From NCBI RefSeq assembly GCF_001954195.1, contig NZ_MBES01000081.1, positions 62,001 to 126,000 on the forward strand: a stretch of DNA of 64,000 nt. The letters are read 5' to 3'. The stretch is from Mycobacterium sp. IS-1264. GTDB taxonomy: Bacteria > Actinomycetota > Actinomycetes > Mycobacteriales > Mycobacteriaceae. A program made the translations under genes and the position numbers. Below, in pieces: positions 16,265 to 26,654 of the stretch. The notes under the pieces were generated by a model. The model had not been told where the DNA came from, made no database searches, and worked only from the letters and a program-made list of their open reading frames with translations. Every line of letters begins with the position of its first letter. The stretch's first letter is position 1.

Positions 16265-17233
16265 ATGAAGTATCTCGACGTCGATGGAGTGGGACGGGTC
16301 AGCCGGATAGGGCTGGGGACGTGGCAGTTCGGCTCGCGCGAGTGGGGCTACGGCGACAGTTACGCCTCCGGAGCCGCGCGTGACATCGTGCGGCGGGCCC
16401 TCGACCTGGGGGTGACGCTGTTCGACACGGCCGAGGTGTACGGGCTGGGCAAGAGCGAGCGGATCCTCGGCGAGGCGCTCGGCGACGAGCGCGCCGAGGT
16501 CGCGGTGGCCAGCAAGATCATGCCCGTGGCCCCCTTCCCCGCCGTCATCAAGCAGCGCGAGCGGGCGAGCGCGCGGCGGCTGGGACTCGACCGCATCCCG
16601 CTCTACCAGATCCACCAGCCAAACCCGGTCGTCCCCGATTCGGTGATCATGCCGGGGATGCGCGACCTGCTCGACGACGGAAAGATCGGCGCCGCAGGCG
16701 TTTCCAACTACTCGCTGGCGCGGTGGCGCAAGGCCGACGCCGCGCTCGGGCGGCCGGTGATCAGCAACCAGGTGCACTTCTCGCTCGCCCACCCCGGCGC
16801 GCTGGAGGACCTGGTGCCCTTCGCCGAGCGCGAGAACCGCATCGTGATCGCCTACCAACCGCTGGAGCAGGGGCTGCTGGGCGGCAAATACGGCGTGGAC
16901 AACCGTCCCGGCGGCGTCCGCGCGGTGAACCGCTACTTCGGCACCGAGAACCTGCGCCGCATCGAGCCGCTGCTGCAGACGCTGCGCGACGTCGCCACGC
17001 AGGTCGGCGCCAAGCCGGCGCAGGTGGCGCTGGCGTGGCTGATCAGCCTGCCGGGCGTCGTGGCCATCCCCGGCGCGTCCAGCGTCGAACAGCTCGAGTT
17101 CAACGTCGCCGCCGCCGACATCGAGCTGCCGCCGGATTCCCGCGACGCCCTCACCGACGCGGCGCGCGCGTTCCGGCCGGTGTCGAACGGGCGATTTCTG
17201 CTCGACAAGGCCCGCGAAAAGTTGGGGGTGTAG
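16265..17233 (+). CDS. Aldo/keto reductase
   Basis: A 322-residue (beta/alpha)8 NADPH-dependent reductase. The family tetrad is visible: Asp and Tyr in FDTAEVYGLGKSERILGEAL (about 59-64), Lys in VAVASKIMP (about 85) and His in LYQIHQPN (about 117). VSNYS, then NQVHFSLAHP and the C-terminal LAWLISLPGVVAIPGASSVEQL match the cofactor-binding end. No signal peptide. Probably reduces aldehydes or ketones in detoxification; substrate unknown. ATG 16265 is the only good start. It converges with the SDR gene, 6 nt apart. Confidence 0.9.
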   Translation: MKYLDVDGVGRVSRIGLGTWQFGSREWGYGDSYASGAARDIVRRALDLGVTLFDTAEVYGLGKSERILGEALGDERAEVAVASKIMPVAPFPAVIKQRERASARRLGLDRIPLYQIHQPNPVVPDSVIMPGMRDLLDDGKIGAAGVSNYSLARWRKADAALGRPVISNQVHFSLAHPGALEDLVPFAERENRIVIAYQPLEQGLLGGKYGVDNRPGGVRAVNRYFGTENLRRIEPLLQTLRDVATQVGAKPAQVALAWLISLPGVVAIPGASSVEQLEFNVAAADIELPPDSRDALTDAARAFRPVSNGRFLLDKAREKLGV

Positions 17234-17239
17234 GACGGG

Positions 17240-18019
17240 TCAGGACGGCGCCGTTTCCGCGAACGCCGGCGGGCTGGCCGGGGCGCCACGCGCCACCACC
17301 AGCGGCATCGACGTCGTCGCGTTGGTGCGCAGGATCGTGTGCACCACCTCGATGAGGTCCTCGACCGGCATCAACTTGCCGGGCATGCAACCGCGGGCCG
17401 CCCACAGCGGGGCGGCCTTCATCGCGAGGTCCATGTCCCAGCCGGTCGTCATTCCCGTCGCCGCGTCGCCGTCGCCGCCCCCGCACTCCCCCACGATCAG
17501 GTTGGTGAATCCGACGTCGGGGTGTTCGGCCCGCCAGGCCTCCACCAGTCGTTCGAGGGCCGCCTTGCTGACGCCGTAGGCGCCGAGCCCCGGCCAGGGC
17601 GGCCCGAAGGTGCCGGCGTCGGAGGCCAGGTAGACCACCTTGCCCGTCGACTCGGTCAGGTGCGGCATCGCGGCCGCCGTGACCAGCGCGGCACCGATCA
17701 CGTTGGTGTCGAAGACGCGCCGCCACGTTTCGGCATCTGTGTCGACCATGCGGACGAGAGGGCCGATGGCAGGTGTGTACACGAGGTTGTCGATGCCGCC
17801 GAACGCGTCCGCGACACCGGCGATCGCCGAACGGCAGGAGGCCTCGTCGGTGACGTCGCATTCGACGGCGATCGCGCCCGACCCCGCCTCCTTCGCGGCG
17901 GCCTCGATGCGCCCCCGGCGCCGGGCGAGCAGCGCGACTTGATCACCCCGTTGCGCCAGGCCAACGCCTATGCAGCGCCCGAGTCCACTCGAGGCGCCGA
18001 CCACCACTGTCCTTGACAT
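17240..18019 (-). CDS. SDR family oxidoreductase
   Basis: A 259-residue SDR. Cofactor motif VVGASSGLGRCIG near the N-terminus, Asp in CDVTDEAS (about 60), catalytic Ser in VYLASDAGTFG (about 140), and YGVSK (about 157). The usual NNAG after the fourth strand is replaced by VYTPAIG, a common variant. ATG 18019 is preceded by GGGTGAAT-like sequence; the longer upstream reading would add an unconserved start. Substrate unknown. It converges with the aldo/keto reductase gene. A frame of glgX begins 53 nt upstream (its stop). Confidence 0.85.
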   Translation of the reverse strand: MSRTVVVGASSGLGRCIGVGLAQRGDQVALLARRRGRIEAAAKEAGSGAIAVECDVTDEASCRSAIAGVADAFGGIDNLVYTPAIGPLVRMVDTDAETWRRVFDTNVIGAALVTAAAMPHLTESTGKVVYLASDAGTFGPPWPGLGAYGVSKAALERLVEAWRAEHPDVGFTNLIVGECGGGDGDAATGMTTGWDMDLAMKAAPLWAARGCMPGKLMPVEDLIEVVHTILRTNATTSMPLVVARGAPASPPAFAETAPS

Positions 18020-18072
18020 ATTCACCCACTTCTGTAACGCAGCCGATGCACGCACAGCGTATCAGCGTGGGT

Positions 18073-20229
<2,157 letters not shown>

Positions 20230-20239
20230 GGCGCACTTG

Positions 20240-20265
20240 ATACCCGAGCGGTGAGGTGGTCAAAC
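20240..20265 (-). promoter_or_regulatory. SigF-type promoter of glgX
   Basis: On the minus strand: GTTT (20262-20265), 16 nt, GGGTAT (20240-20245). The predicted start of transcription is only a few bases before ATG 20229. Confidence 0.55.
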
Positions 20266-20297
20266 ACGAGTCCGAAACCGCTTGGCGGACAACGCGA

Positions 20298-21479
20298 TTA
20301 CGGCCTGAGCACCACCTTCACGGCCCCATCCTGCTTTTTCTGGAAGATCTCGTAGCCGTGCGGCGCCTCGTCGAGCGGCAGCACGTGGGTGGCGAAGGTG
20401 TCGACGCCGAGCGGGTCGTCGTCGGTGAGCAGCGGCATGATGTCGTCGACCCACCTCTTCACGTTGGCCTGACCCATCCGCAGCGTCACTTGCTTGTCGA
20501 AGAGGGTGAGCATCGGCAGCGGGTCGGCCATCCCGCCGTAGACGCCGATCAGTGAGATGGTTCCGCCGCGCCGGACGGCGTCGATCGCGGAGTAGAGCGC
20601 GTTGAGCCGGTCCACGCCCGCGGTTTGCATCAGACGCTTGGCCACCGCGTCCGGCAACACCCCGGTCGCCTGCTGGGCCAGCCGGGCGGCCGGGGAACCG
20701 TGCGACTCCATGCCCACCGCGTCGATCACCGAGTCGGCACCGCGCCCGTCGGTCAGGTCCCGAATCGCGTCCCCCAGCGACGAGTCGAGCCGCCCCAGAT
20801 CGAGGGTGTGGATGCCGCGCTCGGCGGCGCGGGCCAGACGCTCGGCCACCAGGTCGACGGCGATCACGCGGTAGCCGAGGTGATCGGCGATGCGCGCGGC
20901 CATATCCCCGATGGGTCCCAGGCCGAGGACGGCTACCGTGCCGCCATCCGGGATGTCGGCGTAGGCCACCGCCTGCCAAGCCGTCGGCAGCACGTCGGAC
21001 AGGTAAACGAATCGCGAATCCGGCGGTCCCACAGGGACTTTGATGTGGGTGAACTGCGCCTGGGGTACCCGAAGCAATTCGGCTTGGCCGCCGGGAATTT
21101 CGCCGTAGAGCTCCGAGTAACCGAACAGCGCCGCCCCCATGCCCTGGTCGCGCACCTGGGTGGTTTCGCATTGCGTGAAAAGTTGCTTGCGGCACATATA
21201 GCAACTGCCGCAGCAGATCTGGAACGGGATCACGACCCGGTCGCCGACCCGCAGCTCGTCCACCTCGTCACCGACCTCTCGGACCACCCCCATCGGTTCG
21301 TGCCCGAGGATGTCACCGGGTTTCATGAAGGCCCCGAGGATTTCGTAGAGGTGCAGATCCGAGCCGCAGATGTTGGTCGAGGTGATCTCGATGATGGCAT
21401 CGGTGGGCAGCTCGATCTTCGGGTCGGGAACCGATTCCACGCGCACGTCGCGTTTCCCGTGCCAAGTGACAGCCTTCAT
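20298..21479 (-). CDS. Zinc-dependent alcohol/formaldehyde dehydrogenase-like enzyme
   Basis: A 393-residue medium-chain dehydrogenase. Catalytic zinc ligands in NICGSDLHLY (about 38) and GHEPMG (about 60). The structural zinc loop CCGSCYMCRKQLFTQC (about 90-105) is complete. The NAD-binding GLGPIGD lies near 190. The insertion and overall sequence recall glutathione-independent formaldehyde dehydrogenase-like proteins, but substrate is not assured. A GTTT-N15-GGGTAG element lies in the 39-nt gap before ATG 21479, so it can be transcribed independently of the ANTAR gene upstream and may be leaderless. Confidence 0.88.
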   Translation of the reverse strand: MKAVTWHGKRDVRVESVPDPKIELPTDAIIEITSTNICGSDLHLYEILGAFMKPGDILGHEPMGVVREVGDEVDELRVGDRVVIPFQICCGSCYMCRKQLFTQCETTQVRDQGMGAALFGYSELYGEIPGGQAELLRVPQAQFTHIKVPVGPPDSRFVYLSDVLPTAWQAVAYADIPDGGTVAVLGLGPIGDMAARIADHLGYRVIAVDLVAERLARAAERGIHTLDLGRLDSSLGDAIRDLTDGRGADSVIDAVGMESHGSPAARLAQQATGVLPDAVAKRLMQTAGVDRLNALYSAIDAVRRGGTISLIGVYGGMADPLPMLTLFDKQVTLRMGQANVKRWVDDIMPLLTDDDPLGVDTFATHVLPLDEAPHGYEIFQKKQDGAVKVVLRP

Positions 21480-21489
21480 GAACGGCTGG

Positions 21490-21514
21490 CTACCCCCGGC
21501 GCGCCGGGCGAAAC
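21490..21514 (-). promoter_or_regulatory. SigF-type promoter of the zinc alcohol dehydrogenase
   Basis: On the minus strand: GTTT (21511-21514), 15 nt, GGGTAG (21490-21495). It lies in the short gap between the ANTAR gene and the dehydrogenase; the spacer is itself a GC-rich palindrome (GCCCGGCGCGCCGGG-like). Confidence 0.5.
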
Positions 21515-21518
21515 TGGA

Positions 21519-22226
21519 TCAGTGCTGCAGGCACTTGATCGGATGCTCGTTCTCGATCAGTGCCCGGGCGACATCGAACAGCTTCGTGTTGGATTGCTGC
21601 GAGAGCCGGGCGAGCAGGTCGAAGGCTTCGACGGCATCCAGGTTGAAGCGTTCCATGATGACCCCCTTGGCCTGACCGATAATGTCGCGCGACGCCAGGG
21701 CGCTGCGGAACTGATCCTGGCGCCGCATCATCGACCATGCCAACGCGACGTGCGTGGCGAAAATGCCGCCGAGTTCGATTGATTCGTCGGTGAACGCGTG
21801 CGGATGGTGGGCGAAGAAGTTCAGCGCCGCCGTCATGTCGTGGCCGTCGAACAATTCGAACGACAGGATCGACCGGATCGGTGTGTTCGCGAGCGCATAC
21901 TTCTGATAGCGCGGCCAACGCTCGTCGACGGCCAAGTCTGCAACATGCATGACGTGGTGCTGCCAAGCGGCGGCGACGCACGGGCCTTCGCCGAATTGGT
22001 TCTGGATTTCGTCCAACTCCACCGGGTAGCGGTGCGTGGCCACCACGTTGGTGATCGCGTGGCCCCGCTCGGCCAGGGTAATCCCCGCGTAGTGTGACCC
22101 CGGCACGTGCTGGGTGCCACTCTCGATGAGTTCGCGCAGGCCGGCCCTGGTTTCGGTCCCTTGCCGGTCAAGACTGGCGACTAATTCCGCTAACTGAGCG
22201 ACGACCGTGTTGTTGCTGTCGGACAT
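21519..22226 (-). CDS. GAF and ANTAR domain regulator
   Basis: A 235-residue cytoplasmic regulator. The GAF domain covers about 20-170 (GSHYAGITLAERGHAITNVVATHRYPVEL; FGEGPCVAAAWQHHVMHVADLAVDERWPRY). The ANTAR RNA-binding domain follows (about 178-228: ASRDIIGQAKGVIMERFN...EAFDLLARLSQQSNTKLFDVARALIE) with its conserved Ala and aromatic pattern (QAKGVIM; LLARLSQQSN). It is presumably an RNA-binding antiterminator whose activity is set by a ligand of the GAF domain. No histidine kinase is adjacent. ATG 22226 has GGGGTGAGGGC upstream. A second ANTAR gene lies at 29302. Confidence 0.88.
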   Translation of the reverse strand: MSDSNNTVVAQLAELVASLDRQGTETRAGLRELIESGTQHVPGSHYAGITLAERGHAITNVVATHRYPVELDEIQNQFGEGPCVAAAWQHHVMHVADLAVDERWPRYQKYALANTPIRSILSFELFDGHDMTAALNFFAHHPHAFTDESIELGGIFATHVALAWSMMRRQDQFRSALASRDIIGQAKGVIMERFNLDAVEAFDLLARLSQQSNTKLFDVARALIENEHPIKCLQH

Positions 22227-22295
22227 GCCCTCACCCCTCGGGAGTGCCGCGGGTTCACGGTGTCATCGTGGACCTCGCTGGGCGGGGTGGCTACG

Positions 22296-22329
22296 CAGAA
22301 AACGAAGTTCGCCATCCAGAAAACGAAGT
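22296..22329. repeat. 13-nt direct repeat, 21-nt period, upstream of the NDH-2-like gene
   Basis: CAGAAAACGAAGT occurs at 22296-22308 and 22317-22329. It lies in the 215-nt gap between the GAF-ANTAR and NDH-2-like genes, read divergently. No other clear signals there. Confidence 0.7.
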
Positions 22330-22441
22330 GCCGGAAGCGGCCGACCCGGGCTCCCAGGGCCCCTGCCGCGTATTCTCTTGGTGGCCAACGGCTTTCGTGC
22401 CAGCTACCGCCCTCGCCGGCGTCCGCCCTACACTCGGGTTG

Positions 22442-23752
22442 ATGACCTCAATCGTCATTGTCGGCAGCGGCTTCACCGGATTCACCTGCGCCCGCCGCCT
22501 CGCGCGGCTCCTCCGAAGACGGCGCGCGCCCGTCGACATCACCATCATTTCGCCGGTCGACTACATGCTCTACACGCCGCTGCTGCCCGACGTCGCCGGC
22601 GGCGTCGTCGACGCTCGCTTTGTCGCGGTGCCGCTGGCCAACACGCTCAAAGGCGTTCGTGCGGTGCGCGGCCGGGTGGATGGTGTCGACTTCGCGCAAC
22701 GGACCCTGACCTACCGCGATCCCGAGGAACGCGCCCACCACATGTCCTGGGACCGCCTGGTGCTCACCCCCGGGTCGGTCACGCGTTTGTTCGATGTGCC
22801 GGGAATCGCGACCCATGCGCTGGGATTGAAATCCACGGTCGAGGCCCTCTACCTCCGGGACCACATCATCGAGCAGCTGGAGCTGGCCGGCCTCGAGGAC
22901 GACCCGAAAGTGGCGGCGGCGCGGCGCACCGTCGTGGTCGTCGGCGCGTCGTATTCGGGCACCGAACTGGTCGCGCAGCTACGAGCCCTAGCGGACGCCG
23001 CGGCCAAACAGATGGGCTTTGACGCCGCGGAGGTGAAGTTTCTGTTGCTCGATACGGCCGAGCAGGTGATGCCGGAGGTGGGCAAGAGACTCGGCGACGC
23101 CGCCCTCAAGGTGCTTCGCAAACGCGGCATCGATGTTCGGCTGGGCATGACGCTGAAGGAAGCACACGCGGATCACGTTGTGCTCAGCGATGATTCGCGC
23201 ATCGACACACGCACGATCGCGTGGGTGACCGGGGTGACCGGCGCGCCGTTGATCCAGGAGCTCGGATTGCCGACGGAGAAGGGCAGGGTCAAAGTTCAGG
23301 CGGACCTCCAGGTGCCCGAGCACGACGGCGTCTTCGCGGCCGGTGATGCCGCGGCGGTTCCCGACCTGACGCAACCCGGCAAGATCACCCCGCCCACCGC
23401 ACAGCACGCGACCCGACAGGGCAAGGTGCTCGCCCGCAACGTGGCCGCCAGCCTCGGCTACGGCAATCCCAAGCAATACAAGCACGGCAACCTGGGGCTA
23501 GTCGTCGACCTGGGACCCCGGTATGCCGTGGCCAATCCGCTCAATGTGCAACTGTCGGGATTGCCCGCCAAGGCCGTGACTCGCGCATACCACCTGTATG
23601 CGATCCCACGGCTGCTCAACCGGTGGGCGGTGTCGCTGGCGTACCTGACCGACACGATGTTCGACCGCTCGGTGGTGTCGTTCGGATTGCCTTCCCTGCA
23701 GGACGCGCAGTTCGCGGCCAGCGAAGGCATCCCGATGCCCAAGACGAGCTGA
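22442..23752 (+). CDS. NDH-2-like NAD(P)/FAD-dependent oxidoreductase
   Basis: A 436-residue two-dinucleotide-fold flavoprotein. First FAD motif IVIVGSGFTGFTCARRLAR at the N-terminus; the NAD(P) motif VVVVGASYSGTELVA lies near 165; FAD-binding VFAAGDAAAVPD near 300. Order and length resemble type II NADH dehydrogenases. The C-terminus (RAYHLYAIPRLLNRWAVSLAYLTDTMFDRSVVSFGLP) has the amphipathic/hydrophobic region that binds these enzymes to the membrane. It probably oxidises NADH and reduces quinone without proton pumping, but specificity cannot be read. ATG 22442 is preceded by a TTG (22439), which may also serve. Confidence 0.8.
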   Translation: MTSIVIVGSGFTGFTCARRLARLLRRRRAPVDITIISPVDYMLYTPLLPDVAGGVVDARFVAVPLANTLKGVRAVRGRVDGVDFAQRTLTYRDPEERAHHMSWDRLVLTPGSVTRLFDVPGIATHALGLKSTVEALYLRDHIIEQLELAGLEDDPKVAAARRTVVVVGASYSGTELVAQLRALADAAAKQMGFDAAEVKFLLLDTAEQVMPEVGKRLGDAALKVLRKRGIDVRLGMTLKEAHADHVVLSDDSRIDTRTIAWVTGVTGAPLIQELGLPTEKGRVKVQADLQVPEHDGVFAAGDAAAVPDLTQPGKITPPTAQHATRQGKVLARNVAASLGYGNPKQYKHGNLGLVVDLGPRYAVANPLNVQLSGLPAKAVTRAYHLYAIPRLLNRWAVSLAYLTDTMFDRSVVSFGLPSLQDAQFAASEGIPMPKTS

Positions 23753-23756
23753 CCCG

Positions 23757-23796
23757 CCGTTTAACTGGGGCCGTTTAACTCGCCCGTTTAATTCGC
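23757..23796. repeat. Three degenerate 13-14-nt tandem copies carrying GTTT boxes
   Basis: CCGTTTAACTGGGG, CCGTTTAACTCGC and CCGTTTAATTCGC follow each other (23757-23770, 23771-23783, 23784-23796), directly after the NDH-2-like stop. The last copy's GTTT is 15 nt from GGGCAA at 23805, a weak SigF-like arrangement for the small acidic gene starting at 23821. Confidence 0.8.
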
Positions 23797-23820
23797 ACGG
23801 CGACGGGCAATCGGCAGTTC

Positions 23821-24114
23821 GTGGGAAACGACTTCGACGACGACATGCTGGAGCAGTCCGAGAGCCTGGACTCCGACGAGGTACGCAACGACGACGGTGA
23901 CACCGTGGTCGATCCGCCCGACACGTGGGTCAAGGCTGACGAGAGCGAGTCTCTCGACGAGAAGCTCGCCGCAGAGACTTCAGAAAGGCCACGCGACGAC
24001 CTATCGGAGCGCGATGAGTTGGACGACGTCGACCCTGACGCCCACGGTCGCGACCGCGGCCAGGTCAGCGGGACGCCGGAGGACGGCGAATCGTTCTTCG
24101 ATGTTCAGGAGTGA
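23821..24114 (+). CDS. Small acidic protein, DUF5709-like
   Basis: A 97-residue acidic protein with many Asp, Glu and Ser (MLEQSESLDSDEVRNDDGD; DESESLDEKLAAETSER; EDGESFFDVQE). The ESLDEKLAAE signature resembles DUF5709 proteins of mycobacteria. No membrane segment. GTG 23821 is the only start giving this frame; there is no strong ribosome binding site, so the message may be near-leaderless. Function unknown; such proteins often belong to stress groups. Confidence 0.6.
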   Translation: MGNDFDDDMLEQSESLDSDEVRNDDGDTVVDPPDTWVKADESESLDEKLAAETSERPRDDLSERDELDDVDPDAHGRDRGQVSGTPEDGESFFDVQE

Positions 24115-24118
24115 CCCG

Positions 24119-24180
24119 GTTCGACACTGTTCGACACGTGTGCCGAAATGCCGGGATCGAAATGCCGGGATCGAAATGCC
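24119..24180. repeat. Two short tandem repeat tracts (10-nt and 14-nt units)
   Basis: GTTCGACACT/GTTCGACACG (24119-24128, 24129-24138) is followed by GAAATGCCGGGATC twice plus 8 nt of a third copy (24145-24158, 24159-24172, 24173-24180). They fill most of the gap between convergent genes ending at 24114 and 24190. Confidence 0.9.
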
Positions 24181-24189
24181 TTGTGCCGC

Positions 24190-24741
24190 CTAGCCTTCCG
24201 CTGATTGTTGCGCCATCGAGTAGGCAAGCTGCAGAAAGTCGGCTCCGGCCAGCGCGGAGAAGCTGCCGGCGATCAGGCGGGTGACCCTGGGGGCGAAGAT
24301 CAATCCGATGGCAAACGCGGTGACGACCCACATGTCCAGGCAGAACGGGCAGGTCAACAGCTCTCCGAGGCTGTGCCGCAATTGGCTGTCCTGCCGGACT
24401 TCCTCATTGACCTCCGCCGGGCCGGCGGTGCCCGTGTAATGAGTGAACGGTGCCCGCAACGGGCTCGTCACCGCGTCCTTGGACAGGATTCGGGAAAGCT
24501 TGTGGGTGCCCAGCGTCACCGTGACCAGGTCCTGCACGCGCCAGCGAGGCGGCAACGTGCGCCCGGTGAGTGCCGCGAATACCGCCGCGACGGCCACCAC
24601 CGCGCCGTAGATGCCCAAAACCGCCAGATACCCCGCCAACGGACGCGGATTGTCGCCGCGGTAGGCGGCGGCTTCGTGCCGTGCGGCGTCGGCCACGTCC
24701 TCGGCCGCGTTCTCGGCACCGGCCTGCGTGACGTCTCTCAT
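24190..24741 (-). CDS. DUF1360 membrane protein
   Basis: A 183-residue membrane protein with a charged N-terminus, a first span (YLAVLGIYGAVVAVAAVFAAL), VTLGTHKLSRILSKDAVTSPLRAPFT and the signature LLTCPFCLDMWVVTAFAIGL, then a C-terminal span. This CPFC block is the hallmark of DUF1360 proteins, known also from Bacillus spore-coat gene contexts; function unknown. ATG 24741 has GGAGTTG upstream. A GGTT-N15-GGGTAT element (24788-24812) lies about 50 nt upstream. Confidence 0.8.
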   Translation of the reverse strand: MRDVTQAGAENAAEDVADAARHEAAAYRGDNPRPLAGYLAVLGIYGAVVAVAAVFAALTGRTLPPRWRVQDLVTVTLGTHKLSRILSKDAVTSPLRAPFTHYTGTAGPAEVNEEVRQDSQLRHSLGELLTCPFCLDMWVVTAFAIGLIFAPRVTRLIAGSFSALAGADFLQLAYSMAQQSAEG

Positions 24742-24787
24742 TGCAACTCCTTCAGGGCCGCTCGGATCGGCGACTCCCGCAGGCCGG

Positions 24788-24812
24788 ATACCCGGTGCTG
24801 GCTTCATGAACC
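24788..24812 (-). promoter_or_regulatory. Possible SigF-like promoter of the DUF1360 gene
   Basis: On the minus strand: GGTT (24809-24812), 15 nt, GGGTAT (24788-24793). The -10 is perfect, the -35 lacks one T. It overlaps the 3' end of the GH15 gene. Confidence 0.4.
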
Positions 24813-26549
24813 GTCTTCGCCGAGCCCACGACCCGCGAGACGATGCGCGGTTTCGAACAGCAACGCATGGACGAAGGCCTGCGGGAGGTTCCCGCGCAGC
24901 TGACGCTGTTGGACGTCGAATTCCTCGGCGAACAATCCGGGCGGCCCACACGCCGTCCGGCTGCGTTCGAACCAACGGACCGCCTTCAGATCGTTGCCCT
25001 GCTGGTGATCCGCCAACGCCATCAGGAACCCGCACAGGAGGAAGGCCCCTTCGTCGTCCCCCAACGCCCCGTCGTCCGGACGGAACCGGTACACGAAGCC
25101 TTGCTGGGCCAACTCGGAGCGCACCGCCTCGAGGGTGGCGACGGTGCGCGGGTCATTCGCCGGGATCGCGCCCCTAATCGCGGGCAGCACCAGCGCCGCG
25201 TCGATCCGCGAATCCCCCGGTGCCCGTTGCCATCTCCCGGACGGATGCAGGCAATCCGCGTCGGCGTCGGCGATCAACTGATCGGCCAAATGCTGCCACT
25301 CGGCACCCAGCCGCGCCGGCGCCACCGCCCCGATGCTGCGCAGCGCCGCCGCGCACGTCAGGCGGGAATGAGCCCAGCGCCGGTCGTCCAATTCCCAGAT
25401 CCCGGCATCGGGTTCACGCCAACGCTGTTCGATGGTGCGCACCAGCGTATGGACCGCCTCCCAGTGCAGGCTGTCGAGGCGGTCGAGGCGGGCCGCTGCG
25501 GCAAATAGCAGCAGAGCCTCGCCGTGGGCATCGAGCTGGAATTGCTCCGCCACCCAATTGCCGGTCTTCACCGCGGCGCCCGGATAGCCGGGCAGGTCAA
25601 GATCGCGTTCGCGCGGCGGCGGACTCCCGTCGACCGCATAGGCCGGCCGCAGCCCCGGGCCGTCGGCGAGCACCCGCTCGCTGACAAAGCGAACGGCGTC
25701 ATCGAGCAACGGGTAACCCCCGGCGGCGGCCATCGCCTGCCCCGCATAGCACTGGTCGCGGATCCAGCAGTACCGGTAGTCGTAGTTGCGGCCCTGCTCG
25801 GCGCGTTCCGGCAACGATGTGGTCGCCGCGGCGACCATCCCGCCGCCGCCGCTGCTCGTCAAACCGCGCAGGACCGCGTACGCGACCTCGCTGTCGCGGT
25901 CGGCCAGGGTGTCGTTGATCGCCGGAACCGCTTGCGCCCAGGCATGTTCGGTGGCTCGCCAGGCGTCCTGCGCCCGTACCGGTTCCGCGTCCAGTTCCTG
26001 GTCGGAAAGCTCGAGAACCAGGTCGTGGTCGCGTCCCGCGGCGACATCCAGCACCGCGTGCAGCGAACCGTCCTCGGCGAGTTCGGCGTTTTCGCTTCCC
26101 GCCCAACGGAATCGGTGGGGTCCCGACCTCCCGGTCCACACGCGGCCGCCATCGGTTTCGTGGCAGGAGACGTCCGACATTGCGTGCGCGCCGAAGTCGG
26201 CGCGGATGTCGAGCGCGATGCGCATTCGCGCAGGCCCGTCGATGACGTGGATGCGGCGCAGCAACACCGCGGTGTGCGCGTCGGCGGGCAGCGCCAGCGC
26301 CTCGCGGCACTCGACGATCCCGTCCGTGGTGACCCATCGTGAACGCCAGATCAACGACCGCGGTTCGTAATAGCCGCCCCAGACGAATCGCGACAGATCG
26401 GGAGCGACGGCATACACGCCGCCGCCCCCGAGCAAGGAATTGAACACCGCACCGTCGTGCCAGCGCGGCAGGCACATCCAGCAATAGTCACCGCGCGGCC
26501 CGACGACAACTCCGCGTTCGCCGTCCGCGAGCAATGCGTACTGCCGCAA
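24804..26549 (-). CDS. Glycoside hydrolase family 15 (glucoamylase/trehalase-like)
   Basis: A 581-residue enzyme with the N-terminal beta-sandwich (ALLADGERGVVVGPRGDYCWMCLPRWHDGAVFNSLLGG) and the (alpha/alpha)6 barrel of GH15. Acid/base motif region NYDYRYCWIRDQCYAGQAM and the C-terminal GAFLLCGFLMALADHQQGN with EEFD match catalytic Glu regions. Mycobacterial relatives include trehalases, so trehalose is a likely substrate, but this is not read from sequence. Only TTG 26549 is a usual start; in frame upstream, DDFPPHVLR before it also looks like GH15 sequence, reaching a stop at 26585 with only CTG available. The true start may therefore be a rare CTG near 26579. Confidence 0.85.
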   Translation of the reverse strand: MRQYALLADGERGVVVGPRGDYCWMCLPRWHDGAVFNSLLGGGGVYAVAPDLSRFVWGGYYEPRSLIWRSRWVTTDGIVECREALALPADAHTAVLLRRIHVIDGPARMRIALDIRADFGAHAMSDVSCHETDGGRVWTGRSGPHRFRWAGSENAELAEDGSLHAVLDVAAGRDHDLVLELSDQELDAEPVRAQDAWRATEHAWAQAVPAINDTLADRDSEVAYAVLRGLTSSGGGGMVAAATTSLPERAEQGRNYDYRYCWIRDQCYAGQAMAAAGGYPLLDDAVRFVSERVLADGPGLRPAYAVDGSPPPRERDLDLPGYPGAAVKTGNWVAEQFQLDAHGEALLLFAAAARLDRLDSLHWEAVHTLVRTIEQRWREPDAGIWELDDRRWAHSRLTCAAALRSIGAVAPARLGAEWQHLADQLIADADADCLHPSGRWQRAPGDSRIDAALVLPAIRGAIPANDPRTVATLEAVRSELAQQGFVYRFRPDDGALGDDEGAFLLCGFLMALADHQQGNDLKAVRWFERSRTACGPPGLFAEEFDVQQRQLRGNLPQAFVHALLFETAHRLAGRGLGEDGS

Positions 26550-26619
26550 TACGTGTGGGGGAAAGTCGTCGGATAGCAGTTGTCACTCCCGGTCCCGGTT
26601 GATAAGCGGGCGAGCGCCG

Positions 26620-26644
26620 ATTGGCGCCCTCACACGCCGGGTAC
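26620..26644 (+). promoter_or_regulatory. Weak SigF-like promoter of the PLP decarboxylase
   Basis: ATTG (26620-26623), 15 nt, GGGTAC (26639-26644), 10 nt before ATG 26655. The -35 has two mismatches to GTTT. Confidence 0.25.
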
Positions 26645-26654
26645 CCGATCCGCC

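Noticed and set aside
24119..24180. Terminator between the convergent genes at 24114 and 24190
   Set aside because: The tract is tandem direct repeats, not inverted; no stem forms.
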